A DNA stretch of 64,000 nucleotides from Effusibacillus lacus. GTDB taxonomy: Bacteria; Bacillota; Bacilli; Tumebacillales; Effusibacillaceae. Positions 16,533-25,960 of the stretch are shown here, in pieces (position 1 is the stretch's first letter; each line of letters opens with the position of its first letter). The DNA lies in the NCBI RefSeq assembly GCF_002335525.1, contig NZ_BDUF01000086.1:62001-126000 (forward strand), read 5' to 3'. A program made the translations under genes and the position numbers. Under the pieces are notes generated by a model. That model was not told the origin of the DNA. It ran no database searches and saw only the letters and a list, made by a program, of their open reading frames with translations.

Positions 16533-17291
16533 ATGGCAGATTTGGTAGTCAAAGGCTTGCACGTGAACGTGGCAGGCAAGGAAGTATTAAAAGGATTCGA
16601 CCTGACGGTGAAAGGCGGGGAAGTACACGCCATCATGGGACCTAACGGAACGGGCAAAACGACCCTTTCCATGACATTGGCAGGCCATCCCCGTTATGAA
16701 GTGACGAACGGCCAAGTGACCCTTGGCGGAAAAGACCTGCTGGAGATGGAAGTCGACGAGAGGGCGCGTGAAGGGTTGTTCCTCGCATTCCAATATCCTG
16801 CCGAGATTCCCGGAGTACCGGTGAAGAATTTCTTGCGGCAAGCCTACAATGCTGTCAAAGGTACTGAAATGGAAGTGTTCGAGTTCTACTCCATCATGCA
16901 GGAAAAGATGCAAATGATGAAGATGGATATGTCATTTGCGAACCGGAATCTCAATGAAGGATTCTCCGGCGGCGAGAAGAAGCGCCATGAAATTCTGCAG
17001 ATGGCGCTGCTTGAACCAAAGATCGCCATTCTTGACGAGACCGACTCCGGTCTTGACATTGACGCTCTGAAAATTGTGGCAGACGGTGTCAACAAACTGC
17101 GCGGACCGGAATTGGGAGTGCTGATCATCACCCACTATCACCGTTTGCTTGAATACATCAAACCGGACTTCGTCCATGTAATGATGGACGGTCGTATCGT
17201 CCGTTCCGGCGGTCCCGAATTGGCCCTTGAGCTTGAAGAGAAAGGATACGACTGGATCAGAGGCCAAGTGTCCGTTGGCGGGGAGGTATAA
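16533..17291 (+). CDS. sufC: Fe-S assembly ATPase SufC
   Basis: A 252-residue ABC-type ATPase: Walker A GPNGTGKTTL (near 34), Q-loop LAFQYP, signature GFSGGEKKRHE (near 143), Walker B IAILDETDSGLD and H-loop THYHR. SufC pairs with SufB and SufD in the scaffold complex that builds Fe-S clusters in the cytoplasm. It is the first gene of the sufCDSUB run, with GGGGG upstream of ATG 16533, 44 bases after the Rrf2 gene and 3 bases before sufD. Confidence 0.97.
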   Translation: MADLVVKGLHVNVAGKEVLKGFDLTVKGGEVHAIMGPNGTGKTTLSMTLAGHPRYEVTNGQVTLGGKDLLEMEVDERAREGLFLAFQYPAEIPGVPVKNFLRQAYNAVKGTEMEVFEFYSIMQEKMQMMKMDMSFANRNLNEGFSGGEKKRHEILQMALLEPKIAILDETDSGLDIDALKIVADGVNKLRGPELGVLIITHYHRLLEYIKPDFVHVMMDGRIVRSGGPELALELEEKGYDWIRGQVSVGGEV

Positions 17292-17294
17292 AGC

Positions 17295-18590
17295 ATGACG
17301 AAGGTCATCAGTTCTGAGATTGAGCCGGCTGTTCGCCAGTTGGCCGATCGTTTTCAGGAAACGGGTTGGGCCAAGGAACTTCGGTTGCAAGCACTGGAAG
17401 CTTACGATGTACTTGACCTTCCCAAACAGGACGAGGGATGGCGAAACCTTCGCCTGAAAGAGGTGCCGCTCGATTCTCTGATCCCGGTGGGCGGCAAGAA
17501 AGAAACACCGGAAGCGGTTTGCAGCCGGATTGATTCTGAAGCGGCCGGTGTAATTGTTCATTATAACAGTGATGTGACGGAGATCCGACTGAACCCGGAA
17601 CTGGAAGCCAAAGGGGTCATTCTGACCAGCTTGCAGAATGCGATTGCTGAGTACCCGGAGAAAGTCGAGAAGTATCTCGGTAAACTTTACACCTATAAAG
17701 AAAGCAAATTTGCCGCACTGCATTACGCATTGCGGACCGGCGGGGCATTCCTCTATGTTCCGAAGAACGTAGTGATTGACGCTCCGTTCCAGGTATTTAC
17801 CTACGGAGATATTCCGAATGTCGGGATTTTCAATCACACACTGATTGTTGCGGAAGCGTTCTCCCAAATAACCGTGCTGGAGTATTCCGGGTCTGATCTG
17901 CAGGGCGGAACCAATATCCATAGCGGTGCGGTTGAGATTTTCCCCCAGGACGGCGCAAAGATTACCTATATCTCACTGCAGAATTTCGATCTGGGAACTT
18001 ACAGCTTCCATCCCCGTCGTGCCTTGCTGGGACGCGACTCGGAAGTGAAATGGGTTGCCAGTGAGTTTGGCGGAAAGATTGCCCGTTCCGAGAACACTTC
18101 CTATGTAGACGGAGACGGCGCCAATTCGGAAGCGGTGGTGGTGTTCTTTGGTTCCAACGAGCAGTCTCTTGACGTTTCCGCTTCGATGATTCACCAGGGG
18201 CGCAACACTACTTCTGATATTGTTGCAAAAGGTGTCATGAATGACAAAGCGAAGACGATCTGGCGGGGACTTGGCCACATTCTGCCGGGTTCGAAAGGAT
18301 CTTCCACCTATCAGAAAGAGAACAGCCTGATTCTTTCGGAAAACGCAAAAGGAGATGCCATTCCAGGTCTCCTGATTGAGGAAACGGATGTGGCGGGAGC
18401 CGGCCACGCGGCAACGGTCGGTCGGATCGATGAAGCCCATCTGTTCTATCTCCAGAGTCGCGGAATCCCGTTGAAACAGGCGCAGAGAATGATTGTGGAA
18501 GGCTTTTTCGGCTCGGTCACGGAGCTGATTCCGCTTGAAAACGTACGTGCAGAGGTACAATCATTGGTTGATCGAAAGCTGGGGTGGTAA
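17295..18590 (+). CDS. sufD: Fe-S assembly protein SufD
   Basis: A 431-residue SufBD-fold protein, slightly shorter and less conserved than SufB, as expected for SufD. It carries the parallel beta-helix core (FAALHYALRTGGAFLYVP ... VKWVASEFGGKIARSE) and the C-terminal family segment LFYLQSRGIPLKQAQRMIVEGFF. It forms the SufBC2D scaffold with the neighbours and is thought to help iron entry. It starts 3 bases after sufC, so it is translated in the same operon. Confidence 0.96.
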   Translation: MTKVISSEIEPAVRQLADRFQETGWAKELRLQALEAYDVLDLPKQDEGWRNLRLKEVPLDSLIPVGGKKETPEAVCSRIDSEAAGVIVHYNSDVTEIRLNPELEAKGVILTSLQNAIAEYPEKVEKYLGKLYTYKESKFAALHYALRTGGAFLYVPKNVVIDAPFQVFTYGDIPNVGIFNHTLIVAEAFSQITVLEYSGSDLQGGTNIHSGAVEIFPQDGAKITYISLQNFDLGTYSFHPRRALLGRDSEVKWVASEFGGKIARSENTSYVDGDGANSEAVVVFFGSNEQSLDVSASMIHQGRNTTSDIVAKGVMNDKAKTIWRGLGHILPGSKGSSTYQKENSLILSENAKGDAIPGLLIEETDVAGAGHAATVGRIDEAHLFYLQSRGIPLKQAQRMIVEGFFGSVTELIPLENVRAEVQSLVDRKLGW

Positions 18591-18593
18591 CCC

Positions 18594-19826
18594 GTGTTGG
18601 ATGTCAAACAGATTAAGCAGGATTTCCCGGTATTACAACAGAAAGTAAACGGAAAACCGATTGCCTATCTGGATTCTGCAGCAAGTGCGCAAATCCCGCG
18701 ACAGGTTGTGGAAGCCATGTCTCAATATTATGCAACCAGCCATGCAAATGTTCACCGTGGTGTACACACCCTGGGGGAAAGAGCGACTTCAGCTTATGAA
18801 GAAGCGCGGGAGAAAGTTGCGCGATTTGTAAACGCTCCTGTTCCGCAGAACATTGTGTTTACACGGGGCACCACGGAAGCGATCAACCTGGTGGCGTACG
18901 CATACGGATTACACAATCTAAAGGAAGGCGACGGCATTGTTGTTACCCTGCTCGAGCACCACTCCAACCTGGTTCCCTGGCAGCAAATTGCCAAACTGAC
19001 CAAAGCAAAGCTGTACATGGTGGAGTTGACTGCAGAAGGCCATCTTGACAGGGAGCAGTACCGTTCTTTCCTGAAACAGGGGAACATCAAGATTGTGGCT
19101 GTATCCTATGCTTCCAATGTGTTGGGAACCATTGTGCCTGTTAAAGACCTCATTGCGGAAGCACATGCGGTTGGCGCAGTTGTTATTGTCGATGCGGCCC
19201 AAAGTGCTCCCCATCTGAGAATTGACGTTCAGGATCTTGACGCTGACTTCCTTGCCGTATCTGGCCACAAGATGTTGGGACCGACTGGGATAGGGTTTCT
19301 CTACGGCAAAGGAAAGCTGTTGGACGTGATGGAACCTTTCCAGCTTGGCGGAAGCATGATAGGTCTGGTAGACTACTACGAATCCAACTGGGCGGAAGTT
19401 CCGGCAAGGTTTGAGGCAGGGACGCCCAACATTGTGGGAGCCGTAGGATTGGCTGCAGCCATCGGCTACTTGACCGATCTGGGAATGGACAATGTAAGAA
19501 AGCATGAAGAAGATCTGCTGGCTTATGCCTGGGATCGTCTGGATCAGGTGGAAGGCATCCAAATGTATGGTCCACGGGAACCGAGGACCGGACTGATTGC
19601 TTTCAACATTGACGACACACATCCGCATGATGTATCAACGGTCCTGGATGCGGAGGGAGTGGCGGTTCGGGCAGGTCACCACTGCGCGCAACCCCTTCAC
19701 AAATGGTTACGCGTTGCCGCAACCAATCGGGCCAGTTTCTATATCTACAACGATGAACAAGACATTGACCGTCTTGTCACTTCCCTCCAAAAAGTGAAGG
19801 AGTTGTTCGGTTATGTCACTCGATAG
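18594..19826 (+). CDS. sufS: Cysteine desulfurase SufS
   Basis: A 410-residue group II NifS-type PLP enzyme. The PLP Lys is in VSGHKMLGPTGIGFLYG (near 225) and the persulfide-forming Cys364 in AVRAGHHCAQPL; LDSAASAQIPRQVV at the N-terminus is typical. It removes sulfur from cysteine and passes it to SufU. Initiation is at GTG 18594 (TTG 18597 is possible), with GGGGTGG upstream. The 3' end overlaps sufU by 14 bases. Confidence 0.97.
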   Translation: MLDVKQIKQDFPVLQQKVNGKPIAYLDSAASAQIPRQVVEAMSQYYATSHANVHRGVHTLGERATSAYEEAREKVARFVNAPVPQNIVFTRGTTEAINLVAYAYGLHNLKEGDGIVVTLLEHHSNLVPWQQIAKLTKAKLYMVELTAEGHLDREQYRSFLKQGNIKIVAVSYASNVLGTIVPVKDLIAEAHAVGAVVIVDAAQSAPHLRIDVQDLDADFLAVSGHKMLGPTGIGFLYGKGKLLDVMEPFQLGGSMIGLVDYYESNWAEVPARFEAGTPNIVGAVGLAAAIGYLTDLGMDNVRKHEEDLLAYAWDRLDQVEGIQMYGPREPRTGLIAFNIDDTHPHDVSTVLDAEGVAVRAGHHCAQPLHKWLRVAATNRASFYIYNDEQDIDRLVTSLQKVKELFGYVTR

Positions 19827-20253
19827 CCTCTACCAGGATGTGATCCTGGATCATTACAAGAAGCCCCGCAATCAGGGGAAAATTGAAAATTACGACGTAG
19901 GTATGGAGTTGGCCAATCCGACTTGCGGAGATGTGATTGGGATCCATCTGAAACTGGATGAGACGGGGAAAGTGGCGGATGCGAAGTTTCACGGACACGG
20001 TTGCTCCATCAGCCAATCCAGTGCTTCAATGCTGACCGTGAAATTGAAGGGAAAGTCAATTGAGGAAGCTCGCCAGCTGATCGCAAGTTTCTACGACATG
20101 ATGAAGGGCGTTGAGGGAAACTACAAAGACCTCGGCGAATTGCAAGCCCTGCAGGGAGTTTCAAAATATCCGGTGCGTATCAAATGCGCCACACTGGCTT
20201 GGAAAGCGCTGGAACAAGGCTTGGATAAAAAGGAGGGAATCCAAAATGGCTAA
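19813..20253 (+). CDS. sufU: Sulfur acceptor SufU
   Basis: A 146-residue IscU-like protein of the Gram-positive SufU type. The three conserved Cys are C38 (PTCGD), C64 ([14 protein letters not shown]) and C125 ([12 protein letters not shown]), with Asp40 after the first; these bind zinc in characterised SufU proteins, which accept persulfide from SufS. The ~18-residue insertion between the second and third Cys, characteristic of SufU over IscU, is present. It overlaps sufS by 14 and sufB by 8 bases. Confidence 0.96.
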   Translation: MSLDSLYQDVILDHYKKPRNQGKIENYDVGMELANPTCGDVIGIHLKLDETGKVADAKFHGHGCSISQSSASMLTVKLKGKSIEEARQLIASFYDMMKGVEGNYKDLGELQALQGVSKYPVRIKCATLAWKALEQGLDKKEGIQNG

Positions 20254-21673
20254 AACGCGAGAGGAAATTACCGAGAAGAATGCAGCGGTGGATATTGTCC
20301 AGGACTATAAATACGGCTTCTCAGACCCGGAAAATTATGTATTCAAGTCGGAGAAAGGGTTGAACCGTGAGATTGTCAAAAAGATCTCGGAAATGAAGAA
20401 CGAGCCGGGCTGGATGACCGATTTCCGTCTCAAGAGCTACGACATCTTCTCCAAGATGCCGATGCCCTGGTGGACGAAGGATCTGGATGATCTGGATTTC
20501 GACGATATTCATTACTACGTTCGCCCGACTGACAAAGCGGTTCAAAGCTGGGAAGACGTCCCCGACACCGTAAAGCAGACCTTTGACAAACTGGGGATTC
20601 CGGAAGCGGAACGCAACTTCCTGGCAGGGGTTACCGCCCAGTACGAATCGGAAGTTGTGTACCACAGCATGCGCAAGGATTTGGAAGATCTGGGCGTGAT
20701 CTTTACCGATATGGATACTGCGGTTCGCGAACATCCGGAGATTGTAAGGAAATATTTCAGCACGGTCATCCCGCCCTCAGACAACAAATTTGCGGCGTTG
20801 AACTCCGCAGTTTGGTCCGGCGGTTCCTTTATCTGGGTTCCAAAAGGCGTGCACGTGGAAATTCCGCTCCAAGCATACTTCCGAATCAATACAAAGAACG
20901 CAGGCCAATTTGAGCGGACGTTGATCATCGGGGAAGAAGGCTCTTTCGTCCATTATGTGGAGGGATGCTCCGCGCCGAAATATTCCAGCGATTCGCTGCA
21001 CTCGGCGGTTGTGGAAATCGTTTGCCTGGCCGGATCCCGAGTCCGTTACACCACGATCCAGAACTGGTCGCCCAACGTATACAACCTGGTGACCAAGCGT
21101 GCCGTTGCTCATGAGAATGCGGTAATGGAGTGGATTGACGGCAACATCGGTTCCAAGTTGACGATGAAATATCCTGCTGTAATCCTGAAAGGGGAAGGCG
21201 CCCGCGCGGAAATCACATCCATTGCCTTTGCCGGTAAGGATCAGCATCAGGATGCCGGAACGAAGGTTTTCCACCTGGCACCCAATACTTCCAGCACCAT
21301 TGTTTCCAAATCCATCTCCAAAGGCGGCGGGAAAACTACGTACCGCGGTTGGGTGAAGGTGGCGGACAACGCACAAGGCTCCAAAGTGAATGTCAAATGC
21401 GACGCGTTAATGTTTGATGACGGTTCGGTCTCTGACACGATTCCGTTTATGGAAATTAATGAAAACAACGTTTCCATTGAACATGAAGCTACTGTTTCGA
21501 AAGTATCGGAAGATATGCTGTTCTACCTGATGAGCCGTGGACTGTCGGAAGATCAGGCAACCAGCCTGATCGTATCCGGTTTCATTGAGCCATTCTCGAA
21601 AGAACTGCCTATGGAATATGCGGTGGAACTGAATCGTCTGATCGAGCTTGAGATGGAAGGTTCGGTGGGCTAA
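20246..21673 (+). CDS. sufB: Fe-S assembly protein SufB
   Basis: A 475-residue SufB, full length and highly conserved. It contains the core [19 protein letters not shown], the segment [20 protein letters not shown] with the conserved Cys, and the C-terminal [19 protein letters not shown]. SufB receives sulfur and carries the nascent cluster in the SufBC2D complex. ATG 20246 overlaps the end of sufU by 8 bases and follows AGGAGG, giving the usual MAKTREEI start. A strong terminator closes the operon. Confidence 0.97.
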   Translation: MAKTREEITEKNAAVDIVQDYKYGFSDPENYVFKSEKGLNREIVKKISEMKNEPGWMTDFRLKSYDIFSKMPMPWWTKDLDDLDFDDIHYYVRPTDKAVQSWEDVPDTVKQTFDKLGIPEAERNFLAGVTAQYESEVVYHSMRKDLEDLGVIFTDMDTAVREHPEIVRKYFSTVIPPSDNKFAALNSAVWSGGSFIWVPKGVHVEIPLQAYFRINTKNAGQFERTLIIGEEGSFVHYVEGCSAPKYSSDSLHSAVVEIVCLAGSRVRYTTIQNWSPNVYNLVTKRAVAHENAVMEWIDGNIGSKLTMKYPAVILKGEGARAEITSIAFAGKDQHQDAGTKVFHLAPNTSSTIVSKSISKGGGKTTYRGWVKVADNAQGSKVNVKCDALMFDDGSVSDTIPFMEINENNVSIEHEATVSKVSEDMLFYLMSRGLSEDQATSLIVSGFIEPFSKELPMEYAVELNRLIELEMEGSVG

Positions 21674-21688
21674 TGAAAAAATGAAAGC

Positions 21689-21726
21689 ACCCCTTATTTT
21701 ACCAAGTGATAAGGGGTGTTTTTTTT
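21689..21726 (+). terminator. Strong terminator of the suf operon
   Basis: CACCCCTTAT (21689-21698) pairs perfectly with ATAAGGGGTG (21709-21718), followed by eight T residues. Confidence 0.93.
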
Positions 21727-21747
21727 ATGTTATTCACCTCCTGCCTT

Positions 21748-21773
21748 AAGTCGTGATAGATCTATCACGACTT
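21748..21773. repeat. Perfect 26-bp palindrome between suf and the TM2 gene
   Basis: The arms AAGTCGTGATAGA and TCTATCACGACTT abut with no spacer, so every base pairs. No T-run follows on either strand, which argues against an intrinsic terminator. A protein-binding site or RNA hairpin in the 3' region of the TM2 transcript are the alternatives. Confidence 0.85.
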
Positions 21774-21784
21774 GTACCTGACTG

Positions 21785-22018
21785 TCACAAGGCGCCTGAA
21801 CTTTCACGGTTGATTCTTTCGGCTGTTTTATATGCATCGTACATGCCCCAAATCCATAGAATTGGGGTCGTGATAAAGCCGATCAGGACAAACATCAGCA
21901 GTACGGATATGAAATAAGCAACGATAAAACCGATTCCTTTTCCGATCTGGCCGTTGTAGATCTGGCCAAGTCCCGCAAAAAAGAATGACAGCACAGCGGC
22001 AATACCCGGATTTTTCAT
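21785..22018 (-). CDS. TM2-domain membrane protein
   Basis: A 77-residue protein of the TM2 family: two hydrophobic helices (about 5-22 and 28-58) and the motif GLGQIYNGQIGKGIGFIV; the family usually ends in a W-G-x-x-D element, here WIWGMYDAY. Its function is unknown in bacteria. AAGGGGGAT precedes ATG 22018 on the minus strand. It is divergent from lgt and convergent with suf, separated from the latter by the perfect palindrome. Confidence 0.88.
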   Translation of the reverse strand: MKNPGIAAVLSFFFAGLGQIYNGQIGKGIGFIVAYFISVLLMFVLIGFITTPILWIWGMYDAYKTAERINRESSGAL

Positions 22019-22108
22019 GGAGATCCCCCTTTCTTCCTATCACTATATGGAAACGGCTTTTCCCTTATGACGGGGAGATATGGTACAATAAGCCGCGAGG
22101 TGATGGAA

Positions 22109-22900
22109 ATGATCGATCCGGTCGCAGTTACGATAGGCCCGTTAAAGATCCATTGGTATGGGATCATTATGACGAGCGCTTTCGTATTCGGGGTTCTGCT
22201 GGCCCAATTTCATGCCAGAAAGTTCGGGATTGATCCGGAACATATTCTGAACATGGCCATGTATATAATTCCACTGGCCATAATTGGGGCCCGTGCATAC
22301 TATGTGATATTCGAATGGGACAATTATAAGGACAACATATGGGAGGCATTCGCCATATGGCATGGCGGGCTTGCCATCCACGGAGGTCTGATTGGGGGAA
22401 CCCTGGGCGGAATTTGGTATGTCAGCAGACACAAGATGCCCGTGTTGTTATTCGGTGATCTGATCATGCCAAGCGTGATTCTCGGACAGGCAATCGGACG
22501 ATGGGGCAATTTCATCAATCAGGAAGCTCACGGGGGTGAAGTGCCCGAGGAATTTATGAACATGTTCCCGAATTTTATCAAGGAACAAATGTTTATCAAC
22601 GGTGCGTACTATGAGCCGACGTTTCTGTACGAATCGTTATGGAACCTGCTGGTGTTTGGAATCCTGATGCTGCTCCTTCACAAGTTCAAGAAGTTTGACG
22701 GGCAGGTCATGTTCTCCTACCTGATCCTGTACTCGGTCGGACGGTACTTTATCGAGGGACTCAGAACCGACAGTCTGATGCTGGGACCGCTGCGTGTGGC
22801 GCAGCTGGTAAGCCTGATTCTGATCCTTGCAGGCATCGCGCTGCTCTATTGGGCATGGAAGAGAGATGCAGGAAGGAATGACTCGCAAGCGCAGGTTTAG
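22109..22900 (+). CDS. lgt: Prolipoprotein diacylglyceryl transferase
   Basis: A 263-residue polytopic membrane enzyme that transfers diacylglycerol from phosphatidylglycerol to the lipobox Cys of prolipoproteins. Family blocks are IWHGGLAIHGGLIGG (His and Arg region), the Lgt signature GQAIGRWGNFINQEAHG near residue 130, and GRYFIEGLRTDSL. ATG 22109 follows GCGAGG at 8 bases; ATG 22103 is an alternative. It would process the lipoproteins encoded nearby (PhnD and TAXI binding proteins). Confidence 0.96.
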   Translation: MIDPVAVTIGPLKIHWYGIIMTSAFVFGVLLAQFHARKFGIDPEHILNMAMYIIPLAIIGARAYYVIFEWDNYKDNIWEAFAIWHGGLAIHGGLIGGTLGGIWYVSRHKMPVLLFGDLIMPSVILGQAIGRWGNFINQEAHGGEVPEEFMNMFPNFIKEQMFINGAYYEPTFLYESLWNLLVFGILMLLLHKFKKFDGQVMFSYLILYSVGRYFIEGLRTDSLMLGPLRVAQLVSLILILAGIALLYWAWKRDAGRNDSQAQV

Positions 22901-22914
22901 TAAGTATTTTTCTA

Positions 22915-22944
22915 TTGACTTGGTGTCTGTTCCTCCTGTAACAT
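22915..22944 (+). promoter_or_regulatory. Promoter of the Mn riboswitch-terC transcript
   Basis: TTGACT (22915-22920) and TAACAT (22939-22944) are spaced 18 bases, shortly before the riboswitch. Confidence 0.5.
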
Positions 22945-22960
22945 GATAATAACAAAAGCA

Positions 22961-23075
22961 TATCCTCCAAAGGGGAGTAGCTGTACAGCAAAGTCGTCAT
23001 TACGGGACTGCCGAACTCCGGTTGTCTCCGGCTTTGTTGGCAACGACACGTTGTTAGCAAGACCTTTGCCATAAT
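22961..23075 (+). promoter_or_regulatory. yybP-ykoY manganese riboswitch
   Basis: The diagnostic elements AAAGGGGAGTAGC (from 22969) and AGCAAGACCTTTGCC (from 23057) bracket a variable helix (GTCGT ... ACGAC). P1 is formed by CAAAGG (22968-22973) and CCTTTG (23063-23068). This class senses Mn2+ and usually controls Mn exporters, matching the terC gene downstream. Confidence 0.93.
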
Positions 23076-23093
23076 TTGGTGAAGGTCTTTTTT
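23060..23093 (+). terminator. Terminator of the Mn riboswitch, overlapping P1
   Basis: AGACCTT (23060-23066) pairs with AAGGTCT (23082-23088) followed by TTTTTT. The 5' arm shares bases with the 3' strand of riboswitch P1, so formation of the aptamer excludes the terminator. That predicts terC expression is switched on by manganese. Confidence 0.88.
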
Positions 23094-23176
23094 CGTTCAA
23101 GGCGGCCTTCACCAAACTTGGAGTGAGGGTCGCTTTGTTTGAGGAGAAACCGGACAACTCTAAAGGGGGAAGATGC

Positions 23177-23860
23177 ATGGAATTGTTTTCGGCCGCTTTC
23201 TTTTCGGCGCTCTTGGCTGTCATCATCATCAATCTGGTTCTTTCGGGTGACAATGCCATTGTAATTGGCATGGCTGCCCGGAATTTGCCAAAAGAGCAGC
23301 AAAAGAAAGTGATTTTGTGGGGGACCCTAGGTGCAATTGTGGTTCGTGCCCTGGCAACAGTCGCCGTGGTCTGGCTGTTGTTAATCCCGGGCCTGATGCT
23401 GATCGGAGGCCTGTTGCTGATATGGATTGCATACAAACTTCTGACGGACGACAATAAGCACGATGTGAAAGCCGCCCATTCCGTTATGGCAGCGGTTCAG
23501 ACCGTCATCATTGCAGATGCGGTGATGGGAATCGACAATGTGTTAGCGATAGCTGGTGCGGCCCATGGAAGCTACCTGCTGGTGGTTTTGGGACTCTTGT
23601 TCAGTGTTCCCATAGTCATTTGGGGAAGTACACTGTTTATCAAGCTATTGAACCGTTACCCCGCCATTATTTATATTGGAGCCAGTGTGCTTGCCTGGAC
23701 AGCCGCCAAGATGATTGCCGGTGAGAAGCTGCTTAAAGATTATTTTGCAAACCCCTTTTTGGAGTGGGGACTGGTAATTGGCATCGTTACAGGAGTGCTG
23801 CTGGCGGGCAAAGTCAAGCAATCCAAGCAATCCAAACAAAAACAGGTGGTCAGCAGTTAA
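23177..23860 (+). CDS. TerC-family (YjbE/YkoY-type) Mn exporter
   Basis: A 227-residue membrane protein with about seven helices. The two TerC acidic membrane motifs are visible: NLVLSGDNAIVIGMA (near 20) and ADAVMGIDNVLAIAGAA (near 115). Members controlled by yybP-ykoY export manganese or load it onto secreted proteins. ATG 23177 follows AAAGGGGGAAG. The C-terminal tail is a Lys/Ser/Gln repeat. The riboswitch with transcription terminator upstream implies Mn-induced expression; a strong terminator follows. Confidence 0.92.
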   Translation: MELFSAAFFSALLAVIIINLVLSGDNAIVIGMAARNLPKEQQKKVILWGTLGAIVVRALATVAVVWLLLIPGLMLIGGLLLIWIAYKLLTDDNKHDVKAAHSVMAAVQTVIIADAVMGIDNVLAIAGAAHGSYLLVVLGLLFSVPIVIWGSTLFIKLLNRYPAIIYIGASVLAWTAAKMIAGEKLLKDYFANPFLEWGLVIGIVTGVLLAGKVKQSKQSKQKQVVSS

Positions 23861-23870
23861 CCTCAGAAAA

Positions 23871-23904
23871 AATGTCACCGGTGATGCATCGGTGACATTT
23901 TTTT
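23871..23904 (+). terminator. Terminator after terC
   Basis: AATGTCACCG (23871-23880) pairs with CGGTGACATT (23890-23899), with a T-run to 23904. Confidence 0.92.
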
Positions 23905-24002
23905 GTCTTAATGATATGATCTCATGGGGAGCAAGTCTGAACTGCTTTGATATTCTGAATGCCAATACCTAGTAAGCACGGAATAATAGGGAGGACTCTG
24001 AA

Positions 24003-24377
24003 ATGGCAGGCCTCTTTACCAGAATCGACACAGTGATTCTCAGGGTGAAAAATATCAAGAAAGCGCGCAAGTGGTACGAGGAAGTGCTGGAGTTGACCCC
24101 GACCTTTGTCGGAGATGATGACTACCCGATTGTGATTTATAAGGTCGGCGGGGAGACACCACTGACTCTTTATCAGCTTGGATATGATGAAGTGCTGCCG
24201 GCCAAACGATTCTCCACTACCTACCCAATTTTTTTCGTTGAGAACATTGAAGAGGCACACTCCAAACTTCATGGCAGGGGCGTAGATGTGGAAGCGATTC
24301 AGGATGACGGGACTGTCCAGTATTTCGTCTTCCGGGATCCGGACGGAAACCGGATGGAAGCTTGCCATTGGGAATAA
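24003..24377 (+). CDS. VOC-superfamily (glyoxalase/bleomycin resistance-like) protein
   Basis: A 124-residue single VOC unit with two beta-alpha-beta-beta-beta modules: IDTVILRVKNIKKARKWYEE and TYPIFFVENIEEAHSKL, ending in FVFRDPDGNRMEACHWE. The late Glu and other polar positions could hold a metal, as in glyoxalase I and extradiol dioxygenases, but the reaction is not predictable. GGGAGG precedes ATG 24003. It starts the run leading into phnC (33-base gap), so a link to organophosphorus metabolism (fosfomycin or phosphonate enzymes share this fold) is possible but unproven. Confidence 0.85.
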   Translation: MAGLFTRIDTVILRVKNIKKARKWYEEVLELTPTFVGDDDYPIVIYKVGGETPLTLYQLGYDEVLPAKRFSTTYPIFFVENIEEAHSKLHGRGVDVEAIQDDGTVQYFVFRDPDGNRMEACHWE

Positions 24378-24410
24378 GACATACCTCAACAGAAAAGGTT
24401 GGTTTCACGA

Positions 24411-25181
24411 ATGATTGATTTCAGGAGCGTTTCGAAAATCTATCCAAACGGAACTGTAGGATTGAAGGATATTAACCTTACCATCGGCAAAGGGGAGTTT
24501 GTCGTTATCGTAGGACTTTCCGGGGCAGGAAAATCCACCTTGCTTCGTTCCATCAACCGTCTGCATGACATAACCGAAGGTGAGATTCTGATTGATGGCA
24601 AATCAATCACCAAAGCGACCGGACAAGAATTGCGAAGGATCCGACGGGATATCGGGATGATCTTCCAAAACTTCAATCTCGTCAAGCGTTCTTCCGTAAT
24701 CCGGAACGTATTGTCGGGACGTGTGGGTTACCATTCCACCCTGCGCACGTTGTTGGGACTATGGCCGAAAGAGGATAAGGAACTGGCGCTGAAAGCGTTG
24801 GAACGGGTTAACATTAAGGAAAAAGCCTATGCCCGTGCCGACGAACTGTCCGGCGGACAACAGCAGCGCGTATCCATTGCGAGAGCCTTGGCACAAGAGC
24901 CGAAGATCATCCTGGCGGACGAGCCTGTTGCATCGCTTGACCCGCTGACGACCAAACAAGTCATGGACGATTTGAAGCGTATTAACCAGGATTTGGGCAT
25001 CACCACGGTTGTCAACCTTCACTTTATTGATTTGGCAAGGGAATATGCGACCCGAATCATCGGCCTTCGGGCGGGACAGGTTGTATTTGACGGTCCCGTT
25101 GCGGAAGCGACCGATGAACAATTTGCTGATATTTATGGCCGCCCGATCAAAAAGGACGAGTTGTTAGGGGTGGAGGCGTAA
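24411..25181 (+). CDS. phnC: Phosphonate/phosphite ABC transporter ATP-binding protein
   Basis: A 256-residue ABC ATPase of the PhnC group: Walker [18 protein letters not shown] (near 35), Q-loop IFQNFNLV, signature [15 protein letters not shown], Walker [12 protein letters not shown] and the H-loop VNLHFIDLA characteristic of PhnC. ATG 24411 is preferred to TTG 24399 because AAAAGG lies upstream of the former. It energises import with the two PhnE permeases directly downstream (1-base overlap). Confidence 0.93.
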   Translation: MIDFRSVSKIYPNGTVGLKDINLTIGKGEFVVIVGLSGAGKSTLLRSINRLHDITEGEILIDGKSITKATGQELRRIRRDIGMIFQNFNLVKRSSVIRNVLSGRVGYHSTLRTLLGLWPKEDKELALKALERVNIKEKAYARADELSGGQQQRVSIARALAQEPKIILADEPVASLDPLTTKQVMDDLKRINQDLGITTVVNLHFIDLAREYATRIIGLRAGQVVFDGPVAEATDEQFADIYGRPIKKDELLGVEA

Positions 25182-25960
25182 TGAGTCAGGAAGCGTTAAA
25201 GCCGCCCGCCAAGACAAAATCGGTACTGACCGGGTTGCTTGTTTTGCTGCTGCTTTGGGGCAGTGCGGTCAAAACGGAAGCCAACTGGACCGAACTGGCA
25301 ACCGGCATGCCTGAGATGTGGAAATTGCTGAAGGAGATGTTCCCGCCTGATTGGGGCTATCTGGACAAGATTTGGGTCCCGCTCGGGGAAACGATCCAGA
25401 TGGCGGTGATTGGCACGACTTTTGGTGCCATCTTTGCAGTGCCTGTCTCTTTATTTGCTGCAAGCAACGTAACAAGGTCTCCATGGTTATACCATCCGGC
25501 CCGTTTTATCCTCAATCTGATCCGGACAATTCCGGACCTGCTGTTTGCAGCCGTCTTTGTGGCAATTTTTGGAATTGGCCCGGTAGCAGGTGTTTTGGCG
25601 CTTTCATTTTTTTCTTTTGGACTTATTTCAAAACTGCTGTATGAGTCGATTGAAGCGATTGACCCGGGACCGCTTGAGGCGATGACCGCAGTGGGAGCCA
25701 ACAAGCTGCAGTGGATTCACTTTGGCGTGGTTCCGCAGGTGCTGGCGACATTCACCGCCTATTTTCTTTATACATTTGAAGTGAACGTGAGAGCGGCTGC
25801 CGTTTTGGGGTTGGTCGGTGCCGGTGGGATCGGTCTGTATCTGGACAGTACCCTTGGATTGTTCCGATATCAGCAAACCAACACTATCATTATTGCCACT
25901 TTGGCCGTTGTCCTGCTCATTGATTATGTCAGTACCAAAGCCCGGGAGAAACTGTTATGA
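25181..25960 (+). CDS. phnE: Phosphonate ABC transporter permease PhnE (first copy)
   Basis: A 259-residue BPD-type permease with about six helices; the EAA-type loop contacting PhnC is visible as EAIDPGPLEAMTAVGANKLQ. The start codon overlaps the phnC stop by one base (TAATG). It is paired with a second homologous permease, as is common in phosphite and phosphonate importers with heterodimeric membrane domains. Confidence 0.92.
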   Translation: MSQEALKPPAKTKSVLTGLLVLLLLWGSAVKTEANWTELATGMPEMWKLLKEMFPPDWGYLDKIWVPLGETIQMAVIGTTFGAIFAVPVSLFAASNVTRSPWLYHPARFILNLIRTIPDLLFAAVFVAIFGIGPVAGVLALSFFSFGLISKLLYESIEAIDPGPLEAMTAVGANKLQWIHFGVVPQVLATFTAYFLYTFEVNVRAAAVLGLVGAGGIGLYLDSTLGLFRYQQTNTIIIATLAVVLLIDYVSTKAREKLL

